Shown in pieces: positions 1-8,701 of a DNA stretch of 64,000 nt (positions are counted from its first letter, which is position 1; the number at the start of each line of letters is the position of its first letter). The notes under the pieces are model-generated. The model saw nothing but the letters and a program-made list of their open reading frames with translations, had not been told where the DNA came from and ran no database searches. The DNA is from Gammaproteobacteria bacterium (GTDB lineage: Bacteria; Pseudomonadota; Gammaproteobacteria; Steroidobacterales; Woeseiaceae), in contig JAOUIH010000005.1 of assembly GCA_029884165.1 (NCBI GenBank), forward strand, positions 19,520 through 83,519. The letters are read 5' to 3'. A program made the position numbers and the translations under genes.

Positions 1-716
1 CCCGTCGCGTGATACGTCTTCCCGAATGACGAGATGACGAAAGCGCGCTGCCAGAGTTCGTCGTGGCGCAGTACGCTCAGGTGGCTGGCGCCGTCAAAGA
101 TGATGTGTTCGTAGACCTCGTCCGAAATGATCAGGATCCCGGTATCGCGCACAACCTCGGCGAGGGTGTCGAGATCACCTGGCCCCAGGACGGTGCCGGT
201 CGGATTGTGCGGAAAATTCAGCATGACGACCCGGGTTCTGTCCGTGATCGCATCGCGCAGCCGCTGCCAATCGATATGCAGCTCGGGGCGCTCTGCGCTG
301 CTCACCAGGGGCAGGTGCAGGGTCGCTCCACCGGCAAGCGTCACCGCGGGCTCGTACGAATCGTAGGCGGGGTCGAGTACTATGACTTCGTCGCCCGGAC
401 GGACGACGGCATGAATCGCGCAGAACAGGGCCTCGGTGGCGCCTGCCGTGACGGTTACCTCGGCGTCCGCATCGACGCCCCGGTCGTACAGGCGGCCTGC
501 CTTGGCCGCTATGGCCTGTCGCAGGGCAGGCACGCCGGTCATCGGGGCGTACTGATTGGCACCCGAGTGTAGACGTTGAGTGACCAGGTCCAGCAAACGC
601 GCATCCGGCTCGAAGCTCGGAAAGCCCTGCGACAGGTTGATGGCCCCGCAGTCCTGCGCGAGCTGCGACATGACCGTGAAAATCGTCGTTCCGACGTGCG
701 GCAGCTTGCTGTCCAT
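1..716 (-). CDS. PLP-dependent aminotransferase, methionine aminotransferase-like (3' end beyond window)
   Basis: This reading frame has no stop before the left window edge, so the C-terminal part is missing. From an ATG at 716 it reads MDSKLPHVGTTIF, followed by NLSQGFPSFEPD, the segment YAPMTGVPALRQAI, the PLP-site stretch NFPHNPTGTV, the aspartate in SDEVYEHI and the lysine segment SSFGKTYHATG. These are fold-type I aminotransferase landmarks, and the SSFGKTYH form is typical of YbdL-like methionine (2-oxoglutarate) aminotransferases and kynurenine aminotransferases. It would transfer an amino group in the cytoplasm using pyridoxal phosphate. It starts 21 bases after the P5C dehydrogenase gene stop on the same strand, so the two are probably co-transcribed and may work in amino acid catabolism. 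Family assignment is firm; substrate is inferred. Confidence 0.85.
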   Translation of the reverse strand, partial: MDSKLPHVGTTIFTVMSQLAQDCGAINLSQGFPSFEPDARLLDLVTQRLHSGANQYAPMTGVPALRQAIAAKAGRLYDRGVDADAEVTVTAGATEALFCAIHAVVRPGDEVIVLDPAYDSYEPAVTLAGGATLHLPLVSSAERPELHIDWQRLRDAITDRTRVVMLNFPHNPTGTVLGPGDLDTLAEVVRDTGILIISDEVYEHIIFDGASHLSVLRHDELWQRAFVISSFGKTYHAT

Positions 717-737
717 TCGAGGCCGGCCCGGTTGCAC

Positions 738-2321
738 CTAGGCGAGAGACGGCGTCGTCCAGGCTGCCGGCAGCGGCCCCTGGTCCATGATGATCTCCCG
801 GTGACCACTCCACGTGCTGACGATGGCCTCCGGCGTACCAATGCCGGCCGCGCGCGGGTCGCCGCAGGGCCCGAACCAGTGGTTTTGCGGCGCGCCGGTC
901 GTTCGTGCACGCATCCCGCAATAGGTCGTTCCGTTGACGGTAGCGGCCAGGACACGCTGCTGGAATAGCACGTCCGCGCTTACCACCGCTGCGGTCAGGT
1001 GCTGGGACATTCTTTCCAGCACCCCGAGCACTCGTTCGAGATCATCGTCCCCGTACTCGACGACCACCTGGAAAGGCCCGAACAACTCGGTGGTGACGAG
1101 GCCGAAGTGTTTGCCGGCCAGCGCCTCCAGCGGCACCTGCACGGCCGTCGGCTGAAGCGCCCCGTAGCAGGCGGGTATCAAGTGCCCGTCGAGCTTCTGG
1201 CCGCCGAACAGCAGTTTCGCGCCCGGCAAGCGGCAGACGGCCTCGATGTGAGCCTTCATCCGGTCGTTGGTCCAGCTGAGAACGGGGCCGATCGACAGAT
1301 CGTCGAGCCGTCTTCGCGCCGCCAGCTCGGCCAGTTTAGGCAGCAGCGCGGCACTCCAGTTGCGGTGCACGAGCAGGATGCTCTGTGCGGAGCACTTTTG
1401 GCCCGATGCGTTGTAGGCATCCTGGTCGGATTGCCATGCGACGTAGTCCAGCCATTCGGGATCGAAGTCCGGCCCGATAATCTTCCAGTCGAAGCCGGCA
1501 TCCTCCAGTCGAACGCAGCCGTTGACGAGCCCGGCGATGCGCTCCGCGACGTTACTGGATCCGGTGAACTGGATCAGCCGGACATCATTGCGCGCGGCCT
1601 CCAGCAGGCGACCCATCGTGGAGCCGCGACAATGGATCAGGTCGAGGTCGGCAGGCGGCAGGCCGCTGTGAATCAACAGGCGCAGGAACTGTTCGAACAC
1701 GACGCTGACCTTGGAATCGACCTTGACCAGCGGCCGGTTGCCCATGAACAGGGCACCGAGCACCTGCAGAGCCGGGATTTCCAGCGGAAAATTGAACGGC
1801 GCTACGACGACGACAGGGCCGTATGGCCAGCGATAGCCGCGCGACTCCTGGCCCGGGTGATCGCCGGGATTCGAAAACCCGCGCGCCAGGAACCGTACGC
1901 CGTCGCCAGCGAAGTTCTCGAGAAACACGCGTGTGACGGTCACCTCGCCCAGGCATTGCCCATCACTTTTCGGCATGACGCGCTGGATCAGCCGTGCGAA
2001 GAAAGCCTCGACATCGGGTGTCGCGAGCAGGGCCGCAGCGCGGGCGCATACCTGGCCCAGCAGGACATAGCGTTCCGGGCGATACAGCGGGTTGTGCACG
2101 CCGAATCTCGGGCACGAACGGAGACCGGCGATAAACGGAGCATGATCCTGCGTATCCGGCACGTCGATGAAATGGCCACCGGTCAGGGGATCCGGGAGAT
2201 CGTCGCGCGCGTCACCGCCGTCCGCCCAGCGGCCGGCGACGAGATTCCGAACCTTCGCGGGTTTCTGCGAAGTCATGCCGTTGAACGGATCGACCGTAGC
2301 GAAAACCGGCTCCTGGGCCAT
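738..2321 (-). CDS. Plant-type (ALDH12) 1-pyrroline-5-carboxylate dehydrogenase
   Basis: This 527-residue aldehyde dehydrogenase would oxidise glutamate semialdehyde/P5C to glutamate with NAD in proline breakdown. The start at 2321 is preferred over an in-frame upstream GTG because a GGAG ribosome site lies just before it. Visible motifs include PFNFPLEIP near 175, FTGSS near 252, the glutamate in LEDAGFDWK (E273) and the catalytic cysteine in SGQKCSAQS (C310). Segments such as RFLARGF, GYRWPYGPV, ALFMGN, LEDAGFDWKIIGP and ARTTGAPQNHWFGP match, as I remember it, the plant mitochondrial enzyme ALDH12A1 far more closely than the usual bacterial PutA/RocA type. It heads an operon with the aminotransferase at 716. 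The family is confident; the substrate is inferred from that similarity. Confidence 0.85.
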   Translation of the reverse strand: MAQEPVFATVDPFNGMTSQKPAKVRNLVAGRWADGGDARDDLPDPLTGGHFIDVPDTQDHAPFIAGLRSCPRFGVHNPLYRPERYVLLGQVCARAAALLATPDVEAFFARLIQRVMPKSDGQCLGEVTVTRVFLENFAGDGVRFLARGFSNPGDHPGQESRGYRWPYGPVVVVAPFNFPLEIPALQVLGALFMGNRPLVKVDSKVSVVFEQFLRLLIHSGLPPADLDLIHCRGSTMGRLLEAARNDVRLIQFTGSSNVAERIAGLVNGCVRLEDAGFDWKIIGPDFDPEWLDYVAWQSDQDAYNASGQKCSAQSILLVHRNWSAALLPKLAELAARRRLDDLSIGPVLSWTNDRMKAHIEAVCRLPGAKLLFGGQKLDGHLIPACYGALQPTAVQVPLEALAGKHFGLVTTELFGPFQVVVEYGDDDLERVLGVLERMSQHLTAAVVSADVLFQQRVLAATVNGTTYCGMRARTTGAPQNHWFGPCGDPRAAGIGTPEAIVSTWSGHREIIMDQGPLPAAWTTPSLA

Positions 2322-2407
2322 GGCAACTCCTGGCGTGCGCTGTAATTCGGCGACAGCATAGCAACCCGCGCCAGCCGGAACCAACGCCGCCGCGCGTGCC
2401 GTGCCGT

Positions 2408-2436
2408 TTGTTTCTTTGGCCTCGCGCAGGGATAAT
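2408..2436 (+). promoter_or_regulatory. Promoter of the SRP RNA gene
   Basis: A -35 box TTGTTT (2408-2413) and a -10 box GATAAT (2431-2436) are separated by 17 bases. The -10 box ends seven bases before the first paired base of the SRP RNA at 2444, exactly where transcription should start. Confidence 0.75.
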
Positions 2437-2443
2437 CGCGCCC

Positions 2444-2549
2444 GGTCCGCGCCGGCGGCCCCGCGACGGTCAGCCGTGAACCCCGTCAGGCCCGGAAGGG
2501 AGCAGCGGCAGCGGTCATACCGGGTGCCGGGGATGTGCTGGCGCGGGCC
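2444..2549 (+). ncRNA. ffs: 4.5S RNA (signal recognition particle RNA, small bacterial type)
   Basis: About 106 nucleotides with the conserved SRP domain IV core: GTCAGGCCCGGAAGGGAGCAG at the apical loop and the matching GGTGCCGGGGATG strand. The 5' end GGTCCGCGCCGG pairs with the 3' end CTGGCGCGGGCC, closing the long hairpin. It binds Ffh and guides ribosomes making membrane proteins to FtsY and the translocon. It lies just upstream of dnaX, a frequent arrangement in Proteobacteria. The exact ends are deduced from base pairing and from the promoter. Confidence 0.93.
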
Positions 2550-2671
2550 ACCTCGACCCTTTAACTACCGGATCCGGGGCCAGGACCCCTGCTTGTGCCG
2601 ATTGCGGCATTCGCTAAACTGTCCAATTTGTCCCGGCAGCCCCGGCGACCGACGAAGCGGCAACCGACGCA

Positions 2672-4306
2672 ATGAGCTACCTCGTCCTGGCGCGTAAATG
2701 GCGCCCTAAAACCTTTGCCGACACCGTCGGCCAGGAACATGTGCTGAAGGCGCTGACCAACGCTTTGGACAGCCAGCGGCTGCACCATGCCTACCTTTTC
2801 ACCGGTACCCGCGGTGTCGGCAAGACGACCATAGCCCGGATCCTCGCCAAGGCGCTGAACTGCGACAGCGGACCGACGTCCGCGCCCTGCGGGGAGTGCA
2901 GCGCATGCCGCGAGATCGACGAGGGGCGTTTCGTGGACCTGATCGAGGTCGACGCGGCCTCCAAGACCAAGGTCGACGACACGCGTGAACTGCTGGACAA
3001 CGTGCAGTTCGCACCGGCGCGAGGTCGCTTCAAGGTCTACCTGATCGACGAAGTGCACATGCTGACGAAACATTCGTTCAATGCACTGCTGAAAACGCTC
3101 GAAGAGCCGCCTCCACACGTCAAATTCCTGCTGGCAACGACCGATCCGCAGAAGCTCCCGATTACGGTCCTGTCCCGATGCCTGCAATTCAATCTCAAGC
3201 GGCTGACACCGGGCCTGATCCGCGAGCGCCTGGAGTTCATCTGTGGTGAGGAGGGCATCGAGGCCGATCGGGGCGCGCTTGCGCTGATCGCCCGGGCCGC
3301 TGACGGGAGCCTGCGCGACGCGTTAAGCCTGCTGGACCAGGCGATCGCCTATTGCGGAGGCGCCCTGGCCGAAGAAGCCGTTGCCGGCATGCTCGGGACG
3401 ATCGACCGGCAGCACGTCTCACACTTGCTGGCGCTGCTGGCAGAGGGCGATGCGGCCGGGCTGATGGCCGCAGTCGGCGAAATCGACCAGCAGTATCCGG
3501 ACTACGGCCAGCTGCTCGACGACCTGGCCCGTGCACTGCAGCGAACGGCTGTCTACCAGGTGGTCGGACCGGTCGACTCCGACGACGAAGGGGCCGAATC
3601 GCAGATAGCCGACCTGGCGACGAGGCTGTCGCCCGAGGACCTGCAACTTTTCTATCAGACCGCCATCATGGGCCGGCGGGACCTGAATCTCGCACCCGAT
3701 CCGCGCAGCGGCGCCGAGATGACCTTGCTGCGCATGCTGGCATTTCGCCCCGAGACCCCGGACAGGCAGGGTTCGTCCGCAGGTAGTGCCGTGCGACGGC
3801 CGGCTGCGACGAGACCCGCGCCTCTGCAGGCCTCCTCGCCGCCGGAACCGCAGAAGCCAGCTGTGCAATCGAAGCCAGCTGTGCAATCGAAGCCAGCGGT
3901 GCAATCGAAGCCAGCGGCCTGGTCGGAGCCGGACTGGCCGGTACTGGTTGCCCGGCTGGATCTCAACGGTGCGAACAGGCTGCTTGCCGGGAACTGCGCG
4001 TATCTCGGTCGGAACGGCAACCTGATCCGACTCGGTCTCGACCAACGGTCGGAGTCGCTGCTGACGAAAAAGCGGCAGGATGCGCTCGCCGAGGCGCTCA
4101 GCGGTCATTACGGAGAATCTCTGCGGGTAGAAATCGAGATCGGCGTGGCAGAAGCGGAAACGCCCATGCAGGCGGTTGCCCGCCGCGAGGATGAGGCAAT
4201 ACAGGCGGCGCGCGCTTCGCTCGAATCGGATCCGAACGTGCGGAAGCTGCAGGATATCTTCGGGGCAACGCTGAAACCCGAGACCGTCAGGACGATAGAC
4301 AAGTAG
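2672..4306 (+). CDS. dnaX: DNA polymerase III subunits gamma/tau
   Basis: Clamp-loader ATPase of the replicase. The 544 residues begin MSYLVLARKWRPKTFADTVGQ, with Walker A GTRGVGKTT (about 45-53), a zinc site (C64, C73, C76, C79), Walker B LIDEVH (124-129) and the SRC sensor near 165. The C-terminal 120 residues resemble tau domain V, which binds the alpha polymerase, ending in SDPNVRKLQDIFGATLKPE. The protein is shorter than E. coli tau (643) because the linker is a short low-complexity stretch containing a threefold 18 bp repeat. No obvious slippery run sits in the region where E. coli makes gamma, so a separate gamma form is not evident. It leads a cluster with ybaB and recR, the common gammaproteobacterial order. 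Confidence 0.97.
   Translation: MSYLVLARKWRPKTFADTVGQEHVLKALTNALDSQRLHHAYLFTGTRGVGKTTIARILAKALNCDSGPTSAPCGECSACREIDEGRFVDLIEVDAASKTKVDDTRELLDNVQFAPARGRFKVYLIDEVHMLTKHSFNALLKTLEEPPPHVKFLLATTDPQKLPITVLSRCLQFNLKRLTPGLIRERLEFICGEEGIEADRGALALIARAADGSLRDALSLLDQAIAYCGGALAEEAVAGMLGTIDRQHVSHLLALLAEGDAAGLMAAVGEIDQQYPDYGQLLDDLARALQRTAVYQVVGPVDSDDEGAESQIADLATRLSPEDLQLFYQTAIMGRRDLNLAPDPRSGAEMTLLRMLAFRPETPDRQGSSAGSAVRRPAATRPAPLQASSPPEPQKPAVQSKPAVQSKPAVQSKPAAWSEPDWPVLVARLDLNGANRLLAGNCAYLGRNGNLIRLGLDQRSESLLTKKRQDALAEALSGHYGESLRVEIEIGVAEAETPMQAVARREDEAIQAARASLESDPNVRKLQDIFGATLKPETVRTIDK
3854..3917 (+). repeat. 18 bp in-frame tandem repeat in dnaX
   Basis: Three full units (3854-3871, 3872-3889, 3890-3907) and a 10-base partial unit encode repeated KPAVQS in the tau linker. 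The first two units are identical and the third differs by one base (CTG to CGG). Confidence 0.9.
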
Positions 4307-4329
4307 GTAAAACTGCCGAGGAGTAAGGC

Positions 4330-4653
4330 ATGAAAGGTGGAATTGGTCAGCTGATGCGGCAGGCTCAGCAGATGCAGGCCGAAATGCAAAAGGCCCAGGA
4401 GGAAATGGGCCGTACGACGGTGACAGGCGAATCTGGAGCAGGCATGGTCAGGTTGACGATGACTTGCCGCCACGAGGTGCGATCGCTGGAGATCGACGAT
4501 GCTCTGCTCCAGGACGACAAGGAAATGCTTGAAGACCTGGTCGTCGCCGCTTTCAACGACGCAGTGCGGCGGGTGGACGAAACAGTCAAGGAAAAGTTTT
4601 CCGGCATGGCGGCTGGACTCGGCCTCCCTGGCGGCCTGAAGCTGCCGTTCTGA
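4330..4653 (+). CDS. ybaB: YbaB/EbfC family nucleoid-associated protein
   Basis: A 107-residue small DNA-binding protein with the family pattern: N-terminal [26 protein letters not shown] helix rich in Met and Gln (quoted as a description of the first 26 positions, 1-20 being [20 protein letters not shown]), a central beta region with GMVRLTMTC, and the C-terminal helix ending in [12 protein letters not shown]. The protein forms tweezer-like dimers that coat DNA. It sits 23 bases after dnaX and 16 bases before recR, the standard dnaX-ybaB-recR operon. A ribosome site GAGGAG precedes the ATG. Confidence 0.95.
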   Translation: MKGGIGQLMRQAQQMQAEMQKAQEEMGRTTVTGESGAGMVRLTMTCRHEVRSLEIDDALLQDDKEMLEDLVVAAFNDAVRRVDETVKEKFSGMAAGLGLPGGLKLPF

Positions 4654-4669
4654 ACGTCACTCGCGCTCC

Positions 4670-5269
4670 GTGTCCTACTCTCCGCTACTCGTACGCTTGA
4701 TCGATTCCCTGCGCTGCATGCCAGGGGTTGGCCGAAAATCGGCGCAGCGTATCGCGTTTCACCTGTTGGAAAGAGACCGAGGCGGCGCGTCGCAGCTCGC
4801 GCGAGCCCTGGCCGAAGCGGTCGAGGGCATCGGGCATTGCAAGCGATGCCGGATGTTCAGCGAAGCCGAACTGTGTGCCATCTGCGCCGCGAGCGGTCGT
4901 GACGATTCCCTGCTTTGCGTCGTCGAATCGCCCGCGGACGTGATGGCTATCGAGGACGCGACCGGTTTCAGGGGGCTTTATTTCGTCCTGATGGGCCACC
5001 TGTCACCCCTGGATGGCATCGGTCCGGACGAGCTGGGGATGAACCTGCTCGAAGACCGATTGAAGTCGGGGGCTGTCCGAGAGCTTATCATTGCAACAAA
5101 TCCGACGGTCGAAGGCGATGCAACGGCGCACTTGCTCGCGGAAATCGCGACGCGGGCCGGCATACAGGCGAGCCGAATTGCGCACGGCGTGCCGCTGGGC
5201 GGTGAGCTCGAGTACGTCGACGGAGGGACGCTGTCGCACGCATTCTTCGGGCGACGCGTGATTGATTGA
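4670..5269 (+). CDS. recR: Recombination mediator protein RecR
   Basis: 199 residues, the usual size, starting at a GTG codon. It shows the helix-hairpin-helix ([15 protein letters not shown], 16-30), a four-cysteine zinc finger (C57, C60, C69, C72) and a Toprim domain from about residue 80 ([12 protein letters not shown], then [11 protein letters not shown]). RecR works with RecF and RecO to load RecA at single-strand gaps. It is the third gene of the dnaX-ybaB-recR operon and its stop codon is followed after 26 bases by hinT. Confidence 0.97.
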   Translation: MSYSPLLVRLIDSLRCMPGVGRKSAQRIAFHLLERDRGGASQLARALAEAVEGIGHCKRCRMFSEAELCAICAASGRDDSLLCVVESPADVMAIEDATGFRGLYFVLMGHLSPLDGIGPDELGMNLLEDRLKSGAVRELIIATNPTVEGDATAHLLAEIATRAGIQASRIAHGVPLGGELEYVDGGTLSHAFFGRRVID

Positions 5270-5295
5270 ACCAACACAATCGGGGAGCCAGTCGC

Positions 5296-5646
5296 ATGAG
5301 CCAAACAGATTGCCTGTTCTGCAGGATCGTAGCGGGGGATATTCCGGCGGATATTATCTATGAATCGGACAGGGTGGTCGCTTTTCGCGATATTAATCCG
5401 CAGGCGCCAACGCATGTGCTGATCATTCCCCGTGCGCACGTCAGCACGATCAACGATATGACCGAGGATCATTCGCCAGACTTCGCCGCATTGTTCCTTG
5501 CGGCCAGGCTAATCGCGCAGTCCGAAGGAATTGCTGACGACGGCTATCGAGTCGTAATGAACTGCAACGCCGGAGCGGGCCAGTCCGTTTTTCATGTGCA
5601 CCTGCACCTGCTGGGCGGACGCCGTATGACCTGGCCTCCGGGCTGA
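5296..5646 (+). CDS. hinT: HIT family purine nucleoside phosphoramidase (HinT-like)
   Basis: A 116-residue histidine-triad protein. The catalytic triad is H100, H102, H104 in FHVHLHLLGG, and the N-terminal zinc-like pair is C6/C9 in DCLFCRIVAG. The start at 5296 is chosen over an upstream in-frame TTG at 5266 because GGGGAG lies nine bases before it and the family begins near this point. HinT hydrolyses AMP-lysine and related phosphoramidates in the cytoplasm. It is the last gene of the recR run and converges with rsgA three bases downstream. Confidence 0.93.
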   Translation: MSQTDCLFCRIVAGDIPADIIYESDRVVAFRDINPQAPTHVLIIPRAHVSTINDMTEDHSPDFAALFLAARLIAQSEGIADDGYRVVMNCNAGAGQSVFHVHLHLLGGRRMTWPPG

Positions 5647-5649
5647 GCG

Positions 5650-6561
5650 TCAGTAGCGATTTTTGCCCAGCTTTTCCGTCAGGTGCAGTAACCGTTTGTA
5701 ACTTTCGTAGCGCCTGGCGCTGATTAAGCCGGATTCCACAGCACCCTTGACCGCGCAGCCGGGTTCCCGCAGGTGCCGGCAATTGGCGAACCGGCAGCGC
5801 AGTCCTGCATTGGCAATCTCCCGGAAGCCGGCCGCGACCTGGTCAGGAGACTCGAGCGCGGGAGCGTAATCCCGAACGCCGGGCGAGTCGATCACCGTGC
5901 CGCCGCCGGGCAGATCCAGCATCACCGAGTTGACCGTCGTGTGCCGGCCTTCGCCGCTCGACGGCGACACTACGGCCGTGCGCAGTACGCCTTCGTCGAC
6001 GAGCCGGTTGATCAGGGTCGACTTACCGACGCCTGACTGCCCGACGACAATGCCCACCTCGTCCTTCAGCACATCGCAAAGTTCGTCCAGGCCACTACCG
6101 GTCTTTGCGCTGGTGCATAGCACCGTGTAGCCACTCCTCGCGTAGTCGTCGAGTACCGCGGTGGCTCCTGGTTGAGTCGGTTCCAGGTCCGCCTTGTTGA
6201 AGACGATGACGGCACGGACTCCCATGATGGCGGCCGCGGCAAGGTATCGATCGACGACGAACCAGTCCGGGCGCGGCGGGTCCGCCACGGTGACGACCAG
6301 CAAGCTCACGTTTGCCGCGAGCACCTCCCGGTTGCCGCGCGAGTCCGGCCGGGTTAATTCGGCCCGTCGGGGGTGGATGTCGGTAATCAGCCAGTCCGAC
6401 TCGTTCTCGATCGGTTCGGCGACAACCCGGTCCCCGCATACGGGCTGCAGGCGCTTGCCCTTGATCCGGGCCGATACCTCGCGGCCATCGTCGAGCCGCA
6501 GATTCATTCGGCGGCTGAACGTGGCGATTACCTGTGCGTCCTGGCCGGATTTCGGCGACAT
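5650..6561 (-). CDS. rsgA: Small ribosomal subunit biogenesis GTPase RsgA
   Basis: Circularly permuted GTPase that checks late 30S maturation. With the ATG at 6561 it has 303 residues. An OB-fold occupies about 10-65; motifs then appear in permuted order: G4 NKAD (122-125), G1 P-loop GQSGVGKS (174-181), the switch-I-like GRHTT, G3 DSPG (225-228), and a C-terminal zinc site C256-C261-H263-C269. A longer reading from a TTG at 6615 exists but lacks a good ribosome site. The gene is divergent from orn, with 136 bases between, as often seen in Gammaproteobacteria. Confidence 0.95.
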   Translation of the reverse strand: MSPKSGQDAQVIATFSRRMNLRLDDGREVSARIKGKRLQPVCGDRVVAEPIENESDWLITDIHPRRAELTRPDSRGNREVLAANVSLLVVTVADPPRPDWFVVDRYLAAAAIMGVRAVIVFNKADLEPTQPGATAVLDDYARSGYTVLCTSAKTGSGLDELCDVLKDEVGIVVGQSGVGKSTLINRLVDEGVLRTAVVSPSSGEGRHTTVNSVMLDLPGGGTVIDSPGVRDYAPALESPDQVAAGFREIANAGLRCRFANCRHLREPGCAVKGAVESGLISARRYESYKRLLHLTEKLGKNRY

Positions 6562-6697
6562 CGTGGTGCGACCCTTTGACCATGCGGCATAGGCTGTCGA
6601 GTATGCCGGTCCCAAAGGGTCCGTGCATCCCCGCCGGCTGTTAAACTAGCGGCACCCGGTCCTGCGGCGGCCGAAAAGTAACGGGGTTTATTCCACC

Positions 6698-7261
6698 GTG
6701 CAGAGCTCAACAAACCTGATCTGGATCGATCTCGAGATGACCGGTCTGGATACTCAGAACGATCACATAATCGAAATCGCAACGCTGATCACCAACGATC
6801 GGCTGGAAGAACTTGCCGAAGGTCCCGTGCTGGCGATAAGGCAGAGCAGGGCAGTCATGGGATCGATGGACGACTGGAATACCCGCCAGCATGCGGCTTC
6901 GGGGCTCACAGAGAGAGTCCTGGCCAGTTCGACAACGCTGGTGGAGGCGGAGCGCGCGACGCTCGAATTCCTGATGCAATACGTACCCGAACGTGCATCC
7001 CCGATGTGCGGCAACAGCGTATGCCAGGATCGACGTTTCCTCGCCCGCCTGATGCCGCGGCTGGAGTCATTCTTTCATTATCGGAACCTGGACGTCAGTA
7101 CCGTCAAGATTCTGGCCCAACGTTGGGCGCCACAAGTTGCAGCAGGTTTCCAGAAGGAGTCCAGGCACCGTGCGCTCGATGACATACGCGATTCCGTCGC
7201 CGAGCTCGCCTATTACAGGCAGAACCTATTCGTGCCGGCAACGGCTGCGAACTGCCCGTGA
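6698..7261 (+). CDS. orn: Oligoribonuclease
   Basis: A 187-residue DEDDh 3'-to-5' exoribonuclease that finishes RNA decay by cutting 2-5 nucleotide fragments, including pGpG from c-di-GMP turnover. It starts at GTG. Visible active-site residues are D11 and E13 in [11 protein letters not shown] and the [18 protein letters not shown] block near residue 155-172. The next gene starts inside its stop codon (GTGA overlap), so the two are translationally coupled. The c-di-GMP link is of interest because a c-di-GMP riboswitch lies further on at 33.3 kb. Confidence 0.96.
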   Translation: MQSSTNLIWIDLEMTGLDTQNDHIIEIATLITNDRLEELAEGPVLAIRQSRAVMGSMDDWNTRQHAASGLTERVLASSTTLVEAERATLEFLMQYVPERASPMCGNSVCQDRRFLARLMPRLESFFHYRNLDVSTVKILAQRWAPQVAAGFQKESRHRALDDIRDSVAELAYYRQNLFVPATAANCP

Positions 7262-7899
7262 GCGACAAACCGTTTGCACCGGCTGCCAACAGGAACCGGG
7301 AGCCGATACTTGAGGTGCTGCGGTCGGAGTTTGCCGATCGTCACAGGGTTCTCGAGATCGGCTCCGGCACCGGGCAGCACGCCGTCTGGTTTGCGCATCA
7401 CCTGCGACATTTGGCCTGGCAGACGAGCGACCTGCAGGACCGGCTCGCGGGAATCAGCGCCTGGGTGAGCTCCGCCGCACTCGCCAACCTGGCACAGCCC
7501 GTCGAACTCGACGTGATGAGTACGACGGACTTGCCCGGAAATTACGACGCTGTGTTTTCCGCGAACACGGCACACATAATGGATATCGATGCCGTGCGGG
7601 AGATGTTCCGCCTCGTGGGCCGCAGTCTTCCGGAGGGCGGGAAGTTCTTGCTCTACGGTCCGTTCAACATGCAGGGCCGGTTCACGAGCGAGAGCAATCA
7701 GGCATTCGACGCTTCGCTGCGGGCCCAGGACCCGTCAATGGGCATACGGGATATCGAGGTCCTTGACCGGTTTGGCAGCGAGGCAGGGCTCGCCCGGTCC
7801 GACTTGTACGCGATGCCGGCGAACAATTTTGTTGCCGTCTGGATCCGTGCAGGGCGTTCCGGTTTCCAGGGCGACGCGGCAGCCGATGCTGCGTCATGA
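7258..7899 (+). CDS. DUF938 family SAM-dependent methyltransferase-like protein
   Basis: 213 residues starting at GTG, overlapping orn by four bases. The Rossmann SAM-binding motif [16 protein letters not shown] lies near residues 36-51, and the pattern [15 protein letters not shown] at the start and [22 protein letters not shown] near 130 are the hallmarks of DUF938 (METTL26-like) proteins. The substrate of this family is not known. The C-terminal ten residues are poorly conserved. Family assignment is by remembered motifs. Confidence 0.88.
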   Translation: MSDKPFAPAANRNREPILEVLRSEFADRHRVLEIGSGTGQHAVWFAHHLRHLAWQTSDLQDRLAGISAWVSSAALANLAQPVELDVMSTTDLPGNYDAVFSANTAHIMDIDAVREMFRLVGRSLPEGGKFLLYGPFNMQGRFTSESNQAFDASLRAQDPSMGIRDIEVLDRFGSEAGLARSDLYAMPANNFVAVWIRAGRSGFQGDAAADAAS

Positions 7900-7940
7900 C
7901 TGTCGCTGATTGCCGACTGGTGCGAGGAAGTGGCTTCGCA

Positions 7941-7946
7941 TATAGT
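7941..7946 (+). promoter_or_regulatory. Possible -10 box for the SH3-domain gene
   Basis: TATAGT lies 28 bases before the ATG at 7975. No convincing -35 box is visible at 16-18 bases upstream, so this is tentative. If real, it excludes the upstream GTG start at 7930. Confidence 0.35.
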
Positions 7947-7974
7947 GGCCGAATTCAGGTTTGGGCACTTGAAC

Positions 7975-8658
7975 ATGAATGAGCGATTGATTGGGTCAGC
8001 GCTGGCTGCGCTGTTGTGCTCGCTGCTTTTCGGGTCGCCGGTGTTGGCCGAAACGGCATGGGTCAGCGACCAATTCGAGATCACGCTGAGGTCCGGCCCC
8101 AGCACGTCGAATGCCATACAGCTGATGATCAACTCCGGCACGGCGCTGGAAGTCCTGGAGCGCGATCCGGAAACCGGCTACAGCAAGGTGCGGACGCAGG
8201 GTGGCACCGAGGGCTGGGTTCTCACCCGTTACCTGATGAACGAGCCCAGCGCGCGCGAGCAGCTGGAGTCTCTCAGTGCGCAGGTCAGCAGTGCGACCGA
8301 GCGCGGCACGTCGCTCGGTTCGCAGCTGAACGCGATTCGAAGCGAATACCAGGAGGCGACCAACAGGATTCGCTCGCTGGAGCGCGAGAAGGAACAGCTC
8401 CAGGCCGACCTGGACGAAATCAAGCGTACCGCCGCCAACGTGCTGGGGATCGACAGCCAGAACAAGTCACTGCAGCGGCAGCTGACCGACACCGAGATCC
8501 AGGTCAGTATCCTCGAAGAGGAAAACCGGCAACTAAAGGCCCAGTCCAACAGGACCTGGTTCCTGACAGGCGCCGGCGTTCTGTTCGGGGGCGTACTCCT
8601 CGGGCTGATACTGCCCCGCATGCGCTGGCAGCGACGGTCGCGTTACGACAGCTTCTGA
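7975..8658 (+). CDS. SH3-domain, coiled-coil envelope protein (TIGR04211/YgiM-like)
   Basis: 228 residues. A signal peptide (about 1-26, ending SPVLAE) is followed by a bacterial SH3 domain (about 28-90: EITLRSGPS, TQGGTEGWVLTRYL), a long coiled coil (about 95-190) and a C-terminal membrane helix (WFLTGAGVLFGGVLLGLILP) with a basic tail MRWQRRSRY. This order matches the YgiM/TIGR04211 family, anchored in the inner membrane facing the periplasm; its role is not established. The start at 7975 gives a clean signal peptide; an in-frame GTG at 7930 would add 15 residues before it. Confidence 0.9.
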   Translation: MNERLIGSALAALLCSLLFGSPVLAETAWVSDQFEITLRSGPSTSNAIQLMINSGTALEVLERDPETGYSKVRTQGGTEGWVLTRYLMNEPSAREQLESLSAQVSSATERGTSLGSQLNAIRSEYQEATNRIRSLEREKEQLQADLDEIKRTAANVLGIDSQNKSLQRQLTDTEIQVSILEEENRQLKAQSNRTWFLTGAGVLFGGVLLGLILPRMRWQRRSRYDSF

Positions 8659-8701
8659 GAACCGCTGCGGCACCCGGTCCGGCCCCGGCTGCCGCGGATG
8701 C

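Noticed and set aside
999..2345. 448-codon open frame opposite the P5C dehydrogenase
   Set aside because: The minus-strand frame is an unmistakable aldehyde dehydrogenase; the plus frame has no recognisable motif and arises from codon bias.
4066..4080. A-run GACGAAAAAGCGG in dnaX as a frameshift site for gamma
   Set aside because: It lies near residue 465, in the tau-specific C-terminal domain, lacks the full heptamer and a nearby stop in the right frame is not at the expected place.
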